A DNA stretch of 7,903 nucleotides, from positions 1-7,903 of the forward strand of contig VAZZ01000104.1 of the NCBI GenBank assembly GCA_005884715.1, given 5' to 3'. The notes under the pieces were generated by a model, which saw only the letters and a program-made list of their open reading frames with translations, had not been told where the DNA came from and did not search any database. Position numbers and translations under genes: made by a program. This document shows, in pieces, positions 1 to 6,562 of this stretch. This stretch comes from Alphaproteobacteria bacterium (lineage in GTDB: Bacteria > Pseudomonadota > Alphaproteobacteria > Rhizobiales > Aestuariivirgaceae). The number at the start of each line of letters is the position of its first letter. The first letter of the stretch is position 1.

Positions 1-1650
1 AACAACCGGCTCATCCCCAATGCGATGGAGCCGCGGGCCGCCATCGGCTCTTGGGATGCCGGCAGCGACCATTATACGCTCTACACGACGAGCCAGAACC
101 CGCATGTGGCGCGCCTCGTGATCTCGGCCTTCCATGGCCTGGCGCCTGAGCACAAATTGCGCGTCATCGCGCCCGATGTCGGCGGCGGCTTCGGCTCGAA
201 GATCTTCATCTATGCCGAGGAGGTCGTCTGCGTATGGGCCTCGAAGCGCATCGGCGGACGGCCGGTCAAATGGACGGCGGAGCGCACCGAAAGCTTCCTC
301 GCCGACGCGCATGGCCGCGATCATGTGACCCATGCCGAACTCGCGATGGATGCCCAGGGGCATATTCTTGGCCTCAGATGTCACACGATCGCCGGCATGG
401 GCGCCTATCTCTCGACCTTCGCCTCCTGCGTGCCGACCTATCTCTATGCGACGCTGCTGTCGGGCCAATATGCCATCCCGGCGATCTATGCCGAGGTGGA
501 CGCGGTCTACACCAACACGGCACCGGTTGACGCCTATCGCGGTGCCGGCCGTCCGGAAGCGACCTATGTGGTCGAACGCATCGTCGAGACGGCGGCGCGC
601 GAGATGAAGATCGATCCGGCGGAATTCCGCCGGCGCAATTTCATCAAATCCTTCCCGCATCAGACCCCGGTCATCATGACATATGATGCCGGCGACTATG
701 ATGCCTCGCTGCAGAAGGCGCTGGATATCGCCGACTACAAGGGCTTCGCTGAACGCAAGGCACAGTCGGCCAAGAAGGGCAAATTGCGCGGCATCGGCTT
801 CGCCAACTATATCGAAGCCTGCGGCATCGCGCCCTCGGCGGCGGTCGGCTCGCTCGGCGCCGGCGTCGGCTTGTGGGAATCGGCCGAAGTCAGGGTCAAT
901 CCAGTCGGCACGGTCGAAATCCTCACGGGCTCGCACAGCCACGGTCAGGGCCACGAGACGACCTTCGCCCAACTCGTATCGGATCGCCTCGGTGTCGATA
1001 TCAACACAGTCGCGATCGTCCATGGCGACACCGACAAGGTGCAGTTCGGCATGGGCACCTATGGCTCGCGCTCGGGTGCCGTCGGCATGACGGCGATCGC
1101 CAAGGCGCTCGACAAGGTCGAGGCCAAGGCGAAGAAGGTCGCCGCCCATGTGATGGAAGCGGCCGAGGGCGACATCGAGTTCAAGAACGGCACGTTCTCG
1201 GTCAAGGGCACCGACAAGAAGATGGCATTCGGCGAAGTGGCGCTTGCCGGCTATGTGGCGCACAAATTCCCGACCTCGGAAATCGAGCCCGGCCTCAAGG
1301 AAAGCGCCTTCCACGACCCGACCAACTTCACCTTCCCGGCCGGCTGCCATATCTGCGAAGTCGAGATCGACCGTGATACCGGCGTCACCGAGATCGTAAA
1401 CTGGGTGGCGGTCGATGATTTCGGCACCCTCATCAATCCGATGATCGTCGAGGGCCAGGTGCATGGCGGCATCACCCAGGGCATCGGCCAGGCACTGACC
1501 GAGGGCTGCGTCTATGACACGGAATCGGGCCAGCTCCTGACCGGTTCCTATATGGACTACTGCATGCCGCGGGCGAGCGATGTGCCATCCTTCAAGCTCG
1601 CCTTCACCGAAACCAAATGCCCGTCCAACCCGCTCGGCATGCGGTCATGA
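1..1650 (+). CDS. coxL: Form II CoxL-like molybdopterin large subunit, 5'-partial and frameshifted near the 3' end
   Basis: This is the molybdenum-cofactor subunit of a xanthine oxidase-family hydroxylase, a cytoplasmic (LMS)2-type enzyme. The frame is open from the first base (NRLIPNAMEPRAA), so the ATG at 25 is internal and roughly 200 or more N-terminal residues lie outside the window. Visible family motifs are GGGFGSK (181-201), the active-site loop AYRGAGR (532-552) and GQGHET (943-960). AYRGAGR marks form II (BMS-type); true CO dehydrogenases (form I) carry AYXCSFR, with the copper-binding Cys. The frame ends abnormally: after NPLG (1627-1638) the family continues into the GCGEAG loop with the catalytic glutamate, but here the codons read M-R-S-stop. 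The expected C-terminus resumes in another frame (1641-1751). Identification is very firm. Whether the gene is functional is doubtful: as written the product lacks the catalytic Glu. A sequencing or assembly error is an equally good explanation. Confidence 0.93.
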   Translation, partial: NNRLIPNAMEPRAAIGSWDAGSDHYTLYTTSQNPHVARLVISAFHGLAPEHKLRVIAPDVGGGFGSKIFIYAEEVVCVWASKRIGGRPVKWTAERTESFLADAHGRDHVTHAELAMDAQGHILGLRCHTIAGMGAYLSTFASCVPTYLYATLLSGQYAIPAIYAEVDAVYTNTAPVDAYRGAGRPEATYVVERIVETAAREMKIDPAEFRRRNFIKSFPHQTPVIMTYDAGDYDASLQKALDIADYKGFAERKAQSAKKGKLRGIGFANYIEACGIAPSAAVGSLGAGVGLWESAEVRVNPVGTVEILTGSHSHGQGHETTFAQLVSDRLGVDINTVAIVHGDTDKVQFGMGTYGSRSGAVGMTAIAKALDKVEAKAKKVAAHVMEAAEGDIEFKNGTFSVKGTDKKMAFGEVALAGYVAHKFPTSEIEPGLKESAFHDPTNFTFPAGCHICEVEIDRDTGVTEIVNWVAVDDFGTLINPMIVEGQVHGGITQGIGQALTEGCVYDTESGQLLTGSYMDYCMPRASDVPSFKLAFTETKCPSNPLGMRS

Positions 1651-1751
1651 ATGCAATGACCAATGCACTCAACGTCAAGGATCTTGCGATGCCGGTAAGC
1701 CCGCACACAGTGTGGAAGCTCTTGCATGCAACCAAGATGGCAGCGGAATAA
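1641..1751 (+). pseudogene. coxL: Displaced C-terminal tail of coxL in a shifted frame
   Basis: Reading from GCG at 1641 gives A-V-M-N-A-M-T-N-A-L, then KDLAMPVSPHTVWKLL and a TAA at 1749-1751. This is the standard C-terminal end of CoxL/XdhB proteins, where the GCGEAG segment is followed by AVMNA.TDAL and a '.MP.TP..VW' ending. Between NPLG (ending 1638) and AVMNA (starting 1641) only two bases remain where the family has about 14 codons. The net loss is therefore about 40 nt, which is 3n+1, so the tail is out of frame with the body of the gene. The tail itself shows no stops or decay. No ribosome binding site precedes it, so it is unlikely to be translated alone. Confidence 0.85.
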
Positions 1752-1757
1752 GGGAGG
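1751..1757 (+). promoter_or_regulatory. Shine-Dalgarno site of coxM
   Basis: AGGGAGG lies six bases before the ATG at 1764 and overlaps the last base of the original coxL stop codon (TAA 1749-1751). It fixes the coxM start and shows coxM is translated immediately downstream of coxL in one transcript. Confidence 0.75.
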
Positions 1758-1763
1758 CAACCC

Positions 1764-2558
1764 ATGGAAAATTTCAACTATCACCGGCCCACCAAACCGG
1801 CTGACGCCGTGAAGATGATGAAGAAGGCGAAAGACGGCAAGTTCCTGTCGGGCGGCATGACGCTCTTGCCGACCATGAAGCAGGGGCTGGCATCGCCTAC
1901 CGACATCATTGATCTCGGCGGTCTCAAGAATTCGGGCATCACGGCGGCCGCCGCCAAGGTGGTGGTGAAGGCAGGCACCGTGCATGCCGATGTCGCGTCC
2001 GACAAGGGCGTCAAGAAGGCCATACCGGCGCTGGCAGTGCTCGCCTCAGGCATCGGCGATCCGCATGTACGCAATCGCGGTACGATCGGCGGCTCGATCG
2101 CCAATAACGACCCGTCGGCGGATTATCCAGCCGCGGTGGTCGGTCTCAACGCCACGGTCATCACTTCGACGCGCAAGATCGCCGGCGACAAATTCTTCAC
2201 CGACATGTTCTCGACCGCTCTCAAGGATGATGAGATCGTGACAGCGGTCGAATTCCCGGTGCCGAAGCGGGCAGCCTATGCGAAGTTCCCCAACCCGGCG
2301 TCACGCTATGCGATGGTGGGTGTCATGGTGGCGGAGCTCAAGGACGGATCGGTGCGCGTCGCAGTGACCGGTGCTGGCCCCAAGGTCTTCCGGGTGCCTG
2401 AAATGGAAAAGGCCCTCGAGGCGAAGTTCTCGCTCGATGCCATCGCTGGCATATCGGTCAAGCCCAAGGGCCTCAACAGCGATATCCATGCATCGCCCGA
2501 ATACCGCGCCCATCTGGTCAATGTGCTGGCACGCCGGGCGGTGGCGGCGGCTAAGTAA
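1764..2558 (+). CDS. coxM: CoxM-like FAD-binding medium subunit of a molybdenum hydroxylase
   Basis: This subunit carries FAD and passes electrons from the iron-sulfur subunit to the acceptor. The 264-residue product has the PCMH-type FAD-binding fold. The N-terminal pyrophosphate loop SGGMTLLPTMK is at residues 29-39. The second FAD motif, TIGGS (107-111) followed by NNDPSADYPA (114-123), comes next. The C-terminal CODH FAD-subunit domain begins near residue 165 (FPVPKRAAY, KFPNPASRYA). Length is normal for form II medium subunits, slightly shorter than the form I protein of Oligotropha. The start is set by a strong ribosome binding site. The order L then M fits form II clusters (S-L-M) rather than form I (M-S-L). 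The reading frame is intact. Other xanthine dehydrogenase FAD subunits are related, but the neighbours favour the cox assignment. Confidence 0.95.
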   Translation: MENFNYHRPTKPADAVKMMKKAKDGKFLSGGMTLLPTMKQGLASPTDIIDLGGLKNSGITAAAAKVVVKAGTVHADVASDKGVKKAIPALAVLASGIGDPHVRNRGTIGGSIANNDPSADYPAAVVGLNATVITSTRKIAGDKFFTDMFSTALKDDEIVTAVEFPVPKRAAYAKFPNPASRYAMVGVMVAELKDGSVRVAVTGAGPKVFRVPEMEKALEAKFSLDAIAGISVKPKGLNSDIHASPEYRAHLVNVLARRAVAAAK

Positions 2559-2583
2559 ATTTGGCGAAAGGTTTCTTTAGGCG

Positions 2584-2618
2584 GGGCCTGCATCATAGAC
2601 ATGCAGGCCCTTTGTTTT
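2584..2618 (+). terminator. Rho-independent terminator after coxM
   Basis: A perfect 10-bp inverted repeat, GGGCCTGCAT (2584-2593) and ATGCAGGCCC (2601-2610), encloses a 7-base loop (CATAGAC). It is followed at once by TTTGTTTT (2611-2618). It sits 25 bases after the coxM stop. There is no matching A-run on its left side, so it acts on the plus strand only. It implies that the structural genes end here and that the downstream maturation genes have their own promoter or depend on read-through. Confidence 0.85.
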
Positions 2619-2871
2619 GGTAGAGCATGACACCCTCGACGCCGAGGCCGCCGGCGGTCACGAAATATCCCTGTTCGACTATGTGCTTCAGGACGCTGGC
2701 GGTAACGATATCGAGGGTGCTGAGGATATCGTGCTGGCCAATTGGGCAGGCTGGGACATATATGGCCGGCTTATGGTGGCGGCGGAGCGCCATTTGAAGA
2801 TATATGACGTCGAACCAGGCCGGCGCCTGCCAAAACCGGTTAAAATCATCGATCTCGAAACGGTCATCTAG
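2599..2871 (+). CDS. Short hypothetical reading frame, possibly a 3' remnant of a longer gene
   Basis: The frame is open from 2599 (after TAG at 2596) to the TAG at 2869-2871. The first possible start is TTG at 2617, giving 84 residues, but that start lies inside the terminator's T-tract and has no ribosome binding site. A later GTG lies near 2683. Codon choice is GC-ending and fits neighbouring genes, so this was probably coding. The product has no signal peptide, membrane segment or motif I can name. The segment NWAGWDIYGRLMVAAERHLK then KIYD has alternating beta-strand character, which loosely recalls the end of a beta-propeller-like protein. It ends 14 bases before coxD and could be co-transcribed with it. 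I do not recognise the family. The missing start signal next to a terminator suggests the front of the gene was lost. It may not be expressed. Confidence 0.4.
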   Translation, partial: TCRPFVLVEHDTLDAEAAGGHEISLFDYVLQDAGGNDIEGAEDIVLANWAGWDIYGRLMVAAERHLKIYDVEPGRRLPKPVKIIDLETVI

Positions 2872-2873
2872 TC

Positions 2874-2878
2874 AGGAT
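2874..2878 (+). promoter_or_regulatory. Shine-Dalgarno site of coxD
   Basis: AGGAT lies seven bases before the ATG at 2886 and supports that start. I see no convincing sigma-70 -35/-10 pair between the terminator (ending 2618) and this site, although a promoter is expected somewhere in that interval. Confidence 0.5.
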
Positions 2879-2885
2879 CCATCGA

Positions 2886-3824
2886 ATGGACGCAAACAGC
2901 AAAGCGAACGGCTTGCCCGCTTCGATCGATGCCGTGGCCCAACTCCTCAGATCGCAAGGCTATATTGCCGACCGGGCACTCAGCACCGTCGTGTTCCTGG
3001 CGCTCAAAATGGGCCGGCCACTGTTTCTCGAAGGCGAGGCGGGCGTCGGCAAGACCGAGATCGCCAAAGTGCTGGCCGAGGCGCTCGGCCGCAGGCTCAT
3101 CCGGCTGCAATGCTATGAGGGACTCGATGTGAATGCGGCGGTCTATGAATGGAATTACTCCGCCCAGATGATCGAGATCCGCCTCGCCGAGGCGGCAGGA
3201 GAACATGATCGCGAACGCCTGGGCCGTGACATCTTCTCGGAACGCTTCCTCACCAAGCGTCCTTTGCTGCAGGCGCTCGAAGCGGCAAAGGATGCGGCTC
3301 CGGTCCTCCTCATCGATGAACTCGACCGCACCGATGAGGCCTTCGAAGCCTTCCTTCTCGAAATCCTGTCGGATTTCCAGGTGACGATCCCGGAGCTTGG
3401 CACGATCACAGCGCAGGAGCCGCCGATCGTCGTCATCACCTCCAATCGCACGCGCGAAGTGCATGATGCGCTGAAACGACGTTGCCTCTATCATTGGGTC
3501 GGCTATCCCGATGCCGAGCGCGAGATCGCGATCATCAAGGCGAGACGGCCCGAGGCGCCGGCGGCACTTGCTCGAGAAGTGGTAGGCTTCGTCCAGGCAC
3601 TGCGCCAGGGCGAGCTCTACAAGGCCCCCGGCGTCGCCGAAACGCTCGATTGGGTCTCGGCACTGCACGAGCTCGATGCGGTCTCGCTCGATCCCCAGAC
3701 GGTCAATGATACTCTGGGGGTGCTGCTCAAGTACCAGGACGATATCGTCCGCATGGAGGGATCGGAAGCCAAGCGCATTCTCGACCAGATCAAAGCCGAG
3801 ATCGGGGCGATGTCGAGGACCTGA
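2886..3824 (+). CDS. coxD: CoxD, MoxR-family AAA+ ATPase for molybdenum-site maturation
   Basis: This is a cytoplasmic AAA+ ATPase of the MoxR group. In Oligotropha, CoxD is needed for post-translational building of the CO dehydrogenase active site, acting as a chaperone-like partner of CoxE. The 312 residues show Walker A GEAGVGKT (50-57), Walker B LLIDELDR (141-148), sensor 1 with N187 in ITSNRTRE, and an arginine-finger region KRRC (197-200). The C-terminal lid follows, ending near residue 310. The length is close to the roughly 295 residues I recall for Oligotropha CoxD. The start has a ribosome binding site. Its TGA overlaps the coxE start by one base (TGATG at 3822-3826), which indicates translational coupling. 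The adjacent coxE and XdhC genes repeat the canonical coxD-E-F order, so the assignment within the wider MoxR family is strong. All key ATPase residues are present. Confidence 0.94.
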   Translation: MDANSKANGLPASIDAVAQLLRSQGYIADRALSTVVFLALKMGRPLFLEGEAGVGKTEIAKVLAEALGRRLIRLQCYEGLDVNAAVYEWNYSAQMIEIRLAEAAGEHDRERLGRDIFSERFLTKRPLLQALEAAKDAAPVLLIDELDRTDEAFEAFLLEILSDFQVTIPELGTITAQEPPIVVITSNRTREVHDALKRRCLYHWVGYPDAEREIAIIKARRPEAPAALAREVVGFVQALRQGELYKAPGVAETLDWVSALHELDAVSLDPQTVNDTLGVLLKYQDDIVRMEGSEAKRILDQIKAEIGAMSRT

Positions 3825-5062
3825 TGGACCGGCATCAAGCAATTCCGGGAGGTGCTTCGCCGTCGGGCCGGCTTGCCCTCAATATCATGCATTTTGCCCG
3901 CGTCCTGCGCGAGGCGGGCCTGCCGGTCGGGCCCGGCCAGGTGATCGACGCGCTCGATGCGGCGCAAGCCGGCTCGCTCGGATCGCGCGAGGATTTCTAC
4001 TGGACGCTGCATGCCGTCTTCGTGAAGCGGCGCGAGCACAAGGAGATCTTCGATCAGGCTTTCCATGTCTTCTGGAAGAAACCGAAGATGCTGGAACAGC
4101 TGATGCAGCTGATGTTCCAGCAGATCACGCGGCCCGCTGATGAGAAGGCCAAGCAGGCCGGCTTCCGGCGCCTCGCCGAAGCGATGTTCGACAAGGTGGA
4201 AAGCCAGAGCCGGCGCGAGGAGAAACCGGGGGCGCTTGATTTCGACGCGACTTTCTCGCATTCAGCCCTGGAAGTCCTGCGCGCCAAGGATTTCGAGCAG
4301 ATGACGGTCGCCGAGCAGGCACAGGCGCGCCTTGCCATCGAACGCCTCAGGATACACCGGCTCGAGATGCGGACGCGGCGTTTCCGGCCGTTTCATTCAG
4401 GCGAGCGTGTCGATCTGAGGCGCACGCTAAAGGGTTCGCTCAGGGCCGGCGGCCATCTCATCGATCTGGCGAAGCGGGAGCGGCAATGGCGCGAACCGCC
4501 GCTGGTCGTGCTCTGCGACATTTCCGGCTCGTGCTCGAACTACAGTCGCATGTTCCTGCATTTCCTGCATGGACTGATGAACGACCGCGAGCGCGTCTCG
4601 GTGTTCCTGTTCGGCACCAGGCTCACCAATATCTCGCGCGAGCTGAAGCGGCGCGATGTCGATGAAGCGATGATGAAAGTCTCGTCCGCTGTGAAGGACT
4701 GGTCGGGCGGTACGCGCATCGGCAGCGCGCTGAAGGAATTCAACTACAAATGGGCCAGGCGCGTCCTGACGCAAGGTGCCCATGTGCTGTTGATGACCGA
4801 CGGGCTCGACCGTGAGGATGTGGCACTCCTGGAAGCGGAAATGGCGCGGCTGAGGCGGTCGGCCCGGCGCATCATCTGGCTCAATCCCTTGCTGCGCTAC
4901 CAGGGTTTCGAGGCGCGCGCCGCTGGAATTCGCGCGATGATGCCCTATATCGATGAATTCAGGCCGGTTCATTCGCTCGAAAGCCTTGCCGACCTGGCAG
5001 GTGCGCTTGCGGCACCCAGGCGCGCGGAGCATGATCCCCAGTCATGGCTCAAGGCAGGTTAG
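3824..5062 (+). CDS. coxE: CoxE, von Willebrand factor A domain protein
   Basis: This is the metal-binding VWA partner of the CoxD ATPase, involved in maturing the molybdenum enzyme. The 412-residue protein has an alpha-helical, basic N-terminal region (residues 20-215) followed by the VWA domain. The MIDAS metal site is complete: D232-I-S234-G-S236, T297 (SGGTRIG) and D326 (LLMTDGLDRED). Position 237 is Cys (DISGSC), where DxSGSM is common, but this residue is not a metal ligand. There is no signal peptide or transmembrane helix, so it is cytoplasmic. The start overlaps the coxD stop, so no separate ribosome binding site is needed. The length is typical of CoxE. The VWA-containing MoxR partner family (DUF58/YeaD types) is broader, but position after coxD and before an XdhC gene makes CoxE by far the best name. 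Confidence 0.94.
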   Translation: MDRHQAIPGGASPSGRLALNIMHFARVLREAGLPVGPGQVIDALDAAQAGSLGSREDFYWTLHAVFVKRREHKEIFDQAFHVFWKKPKMLEQLMQLMFQQITRPADEKAKQAGFRRLAEAMFDKVESQSRREEKPGALDFDATFSHSALEVLRAKDFEQMTVAEQAQARLAIERLRIHRLEMRTRRFRPFHSGERVDLRRTLKGSLRAGGHLIDLAKRERQWREPPLVVLCDISGSCSNYSRMFLHFLHGLMNDRERVSVFLFGTRLTNISRELKRRDVDEAMMKVSSAVKDWSGGTRIGSALKEFNYKWARRVLTQGAHVLLMTDGLDREDVALLEAEMARLRRSARRIIWLNPLLRYQGFEARAAGIRAMMPYIDEFRPVHSLESLADLAGALAAPRRAEHDPQSWLKAG

Positions 5063-5065
5063 GTC

Positions 5066-5070
5066 AGGAG
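5066..5070 (+). promoter_or_regulatory. Shine-Dalgarno site of the first XdhC gene
   Basis: AGGAG lies seven bases before the ATG at 5078, in the 15-base gap after the coxE stop (TAG 5060-5062). It confirms the start and continuous operon transcription. Confidence 0.75.
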
Positions 5071-5077
5071 ATTTATT

Positions 5078-5404
5078 ATGGCAGGCACCGATCCCACCAT
5101 CCTCGATCAGGCGGCGCAATGGCTGAAGGACGGGCGGCAAGTGGCACTGGCGACGGTCATCGAAACCTGGGGCTCGGCCCCGCAGCCGGTCGGAAGCCAG
5201 CTCGCCATTGACGGTGAGGGCAACTTCATCGGTTCGGTCTCCGGCGGCTGCGTCGAAGGAGCTGTCGTCACCGAAGCCATCGACGTCATCGGATCGGGCA
5301 AGGCGAAGACGCTGGCTTTCGGCGTCGCCGATGAAACCGCCTGGAAAGTCGGTCTTGCCTGCGGCGGCAAGATCCGAGTTTATGTGGAACCGCTCGGGGC
5401 ATGA
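5078..5404 (+). CDS. XdhC/CoxF family protein, N-terminal domain encoded separately
   Basis: XdhC proteins bind molybdenum cofactor, help sulfurate it and deliver it to the apo-hydroxylase. This 108-residue protein consists only of the N-terminal XdhC_CoxI domain. Its motifs are ATVIETWGSAPQPVGS (25-40), SVSGGCVEGAV (53-63, with the conserved Cys58) and the closing GLACGGKIRVYVEP (92-105). In the usual one-chain XdhC or CoxF a linker and a Rossmann domain follow; here they are the next gene, which overlaps by four bases (ATGA at 5401-5404). The overlap, the clean domain boundary and the intact motifs on both sides argue for natural gene fission rather than a frameshift. I recall similarly split XdhC pairs in rhizobial cox clusters. 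Following coxE, the pair occupies the coxF place. Confidence 0.9.
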   Translation: MAGTDPTILDQAAQWLKDGRQVALATVIETWGSAPQPVGSQLAIDGEGNFIGSVSGGCVEGAVVTEAIDVIGSGKAKTLAFGVADETAWKVGLACGGKIRVYVEPLGA

Positions 5405-6045
5405 CGCCTGAGATCTTCCAGCAGATCATGGATGCGAGAGCGCAGCGCAAGGCGGTAGCGCTCGTCACCGCGCTCGATTCCGGCAAGCAGCGCGTGGTGG
5501 CGCGCGATCATGCAGCCGATGACATACTGGCCCAGGTGCTGGACGAGGCCTTCCGTTTCGACCGCAGCGGCGTGCACAAGATCCCGGAAGGCGAGTTCTT
5601 CGTTCATATCCACAATCCGCCGTTGCGCCTCATCATCATTGGCGCCGTCCATATCGCCCAGTCGCTGATCCCGATCGCCAGGGCGACAGGATATGACATT
5701 GTGGTCATCCCCGATGTCACCCTTCATGGCGAATGGCCCGACGAGATCCTGCCCGGGCTCGGCCTCGATCAGCGCTCCGCCATGGTGGCGCTCACCCATG
5801 ATCCGAAGATCGATGATCCCTCGCTGCAATTGGCGCTCAAATCCAAAATCTTCTATATCGGCGCTTTGGGATCGAAGAAGACGCAAGCCTCACGCGTCCA
5901 GCGCCTCAGCGCGGCAGGCTTTTCGAAGACCGATATCGCGCGCATTCATGGTCCGATCGGCATCGATATCGGCGCACAAGGAGCGCCCGAGATCGCCATC
6001 GCGATCATGGCGGAGCTGACGCGGGTTCTGCGGTTGGGAAGCTGA
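5401..6045 (+). CDS. XdhC/CoxF family protein, C-terminal Rossmann domain encoded separately
   Basis: This is the second half of the XdhC pair, predicted to act with the preceding 108-residue protein as a molybdenum-cofactor sulfuration and insertion chaperone in the cytoplasm. In 214 residues it shows a linker region (1-75) and then the XdhC_C Rossmann domain. The landmarks are the nucleotide-binding turn LIIIGAVHIAQ (77-87), LTHDPKIDDP (131-140), YIGALGSKKT (152-161) and GPIGIDIGAQ (184-193). The turn reads G-A-V-H where G-x-G-H is more common, so the nucleotide-binding glycine pattern is altered. The ATG start overlaps the upstream stop (ATGA), implying translational coupling and probably equal amounts of both halves. 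Its TGA is four bases before the next gene. Confidence in the family is high; the exact biochemical role is taken from characterised XdhC. Confidence 0.92.
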   Translation: MTPEIFQQIMDARAQRKAVALVTALDSGKQRVVARDHAADDILAQVLDEAFRFDRSGVHKIPEGEFFVHIHNPPLRLIIIGAVHIAQSLIPIARATGYDIVVIPDVTLHGEWPDEILPGLGLDQRSAMVALTHDPKIDDPSLQLALKSKIFYIGALGSKKTQASRVQRLSAAGFSKTDIARIHGPIGIDIGAQGAPEIAIAIMAELTRVLRLGS

Positions 6046-6049
6046 GACA

Positions 6050-6562
6050 ATGAAATTCGGCGAGATTGCGGTTGCAGCGGCCGAAGGAGCGATCCTCGCC
6101 CATTCGGTCAAGCACATGACCGGAATATTCAAGAAGGGCCGGGTGCTCACGGGTGCCGATGTCGCTCAGTTGCAAGAGAGCGGTGTCACGCAGGTGTTCG
6201 CCGCACGCCTCGGCGATGATGATGTCCAGGAGGACCGGGCCGCCGCGGCCGTGGCGAAAGCCATAGCAGGCGAGGGGACTGTGGTGCAGGCACCCTTCAC
6301 CGGCCGCGCCAATCTTCATGCGCGCCATCGTGGCCTCGTGGTGCTCGACCAGGAGCGCGTGAAGGAATTCAACCGGGTGCATGAAAGCCTGACCCTTGCG
6401 ACATCGGGCTCCTTCGAGACATTCCCTTTGCGGTTCCGCGCGACATGCTGGAAGAAGCGCTCAGCGTCATCGGGGCCGATCCGCTTATCCGGGTCGAAAG
6501 CTTCAAGCACCGCAAAGCGGGCCTCATCATCACCAGGCTGCCGCAGACCAAGACGTCGCTGA
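6050..6562 (+). CDS. N-terminal part of a molybdopterin-binding/MocA-type nucleotidyltransferase, broken by a frameshift
   Basis: The first about 123 residues match the N-terminal region of the two-domain 'molybdopterin-binding / NTP transferase' proteins found in cox and xdh clusters. They start MKFGEIAVAAAEGAILAHSV and include the KKGRVLTGADVAQLQ segment, an AFTGR-like APFTGRANLHA stretch and RVHESLTLAT. After about 6418 the frame carries no family similarity and runs to a stop at 6560-6562. The true continuation (IPFAVPRDMLEE) lies in another frame from 6421. Family members have about 13 more codons at this spot (a 'MVATVKI'-like strand), so an estimated 37 nt are missing. The start follows the previous stop by four bases; a weak GAG is the only ribosome binding element, suggesting coupling. 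As written the gene is broken; an assembly error would restore one gene spanning 6050-7626. Confidence 0.82.
   Translation: MKFGEIAVAAAEGAILAHSVKHMTGIFKKGRVLTGADVAQLQESGVTQVFAARLGDDDVQEDRAAAAVAKAIAGEGTVVQAPFTGRANLHARHRGLVVLDQERVKEFNRVHESLTLATSGSFETFPLRFRATCWKKRSASSGPIRLSGSKASSTAKRASSSPGCRRPRRR

Noticed and set aside
1639..1650. Programmed ribosomal frameshifting to explain the coxL frame change
   Set aside because: There is no slippery run or downstream pseudoknot-like structure, and frameshifting would not restore the missing GCGEAG segment, which is absent from the DNA.
2593..2793. Minus-strand 66-codon frame over the coxM-coxD interval
   Set aside because: The plus-strand frame over the same bases has the better codon use, and the minus-strand frame starts inside the terminator hairpin and has no ribosome binding site.
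2868..3842. Long minus-strand open frame (324 codons) opposite coxD
   Set aside because: It lies antisense to a gene with all MoxR AAA+ motifs. In GC-rich DNA with GC-ending codons such mirror frames are expected, and its translation shows no recognisable domain.
5401..5404. A frameshift error explaining the two XdhC genes
   Set aside because: The first gene ends at a natural domain boundary, the second begins with its own ATG in an ATGA overlap, and no conserved motif is missing between them.
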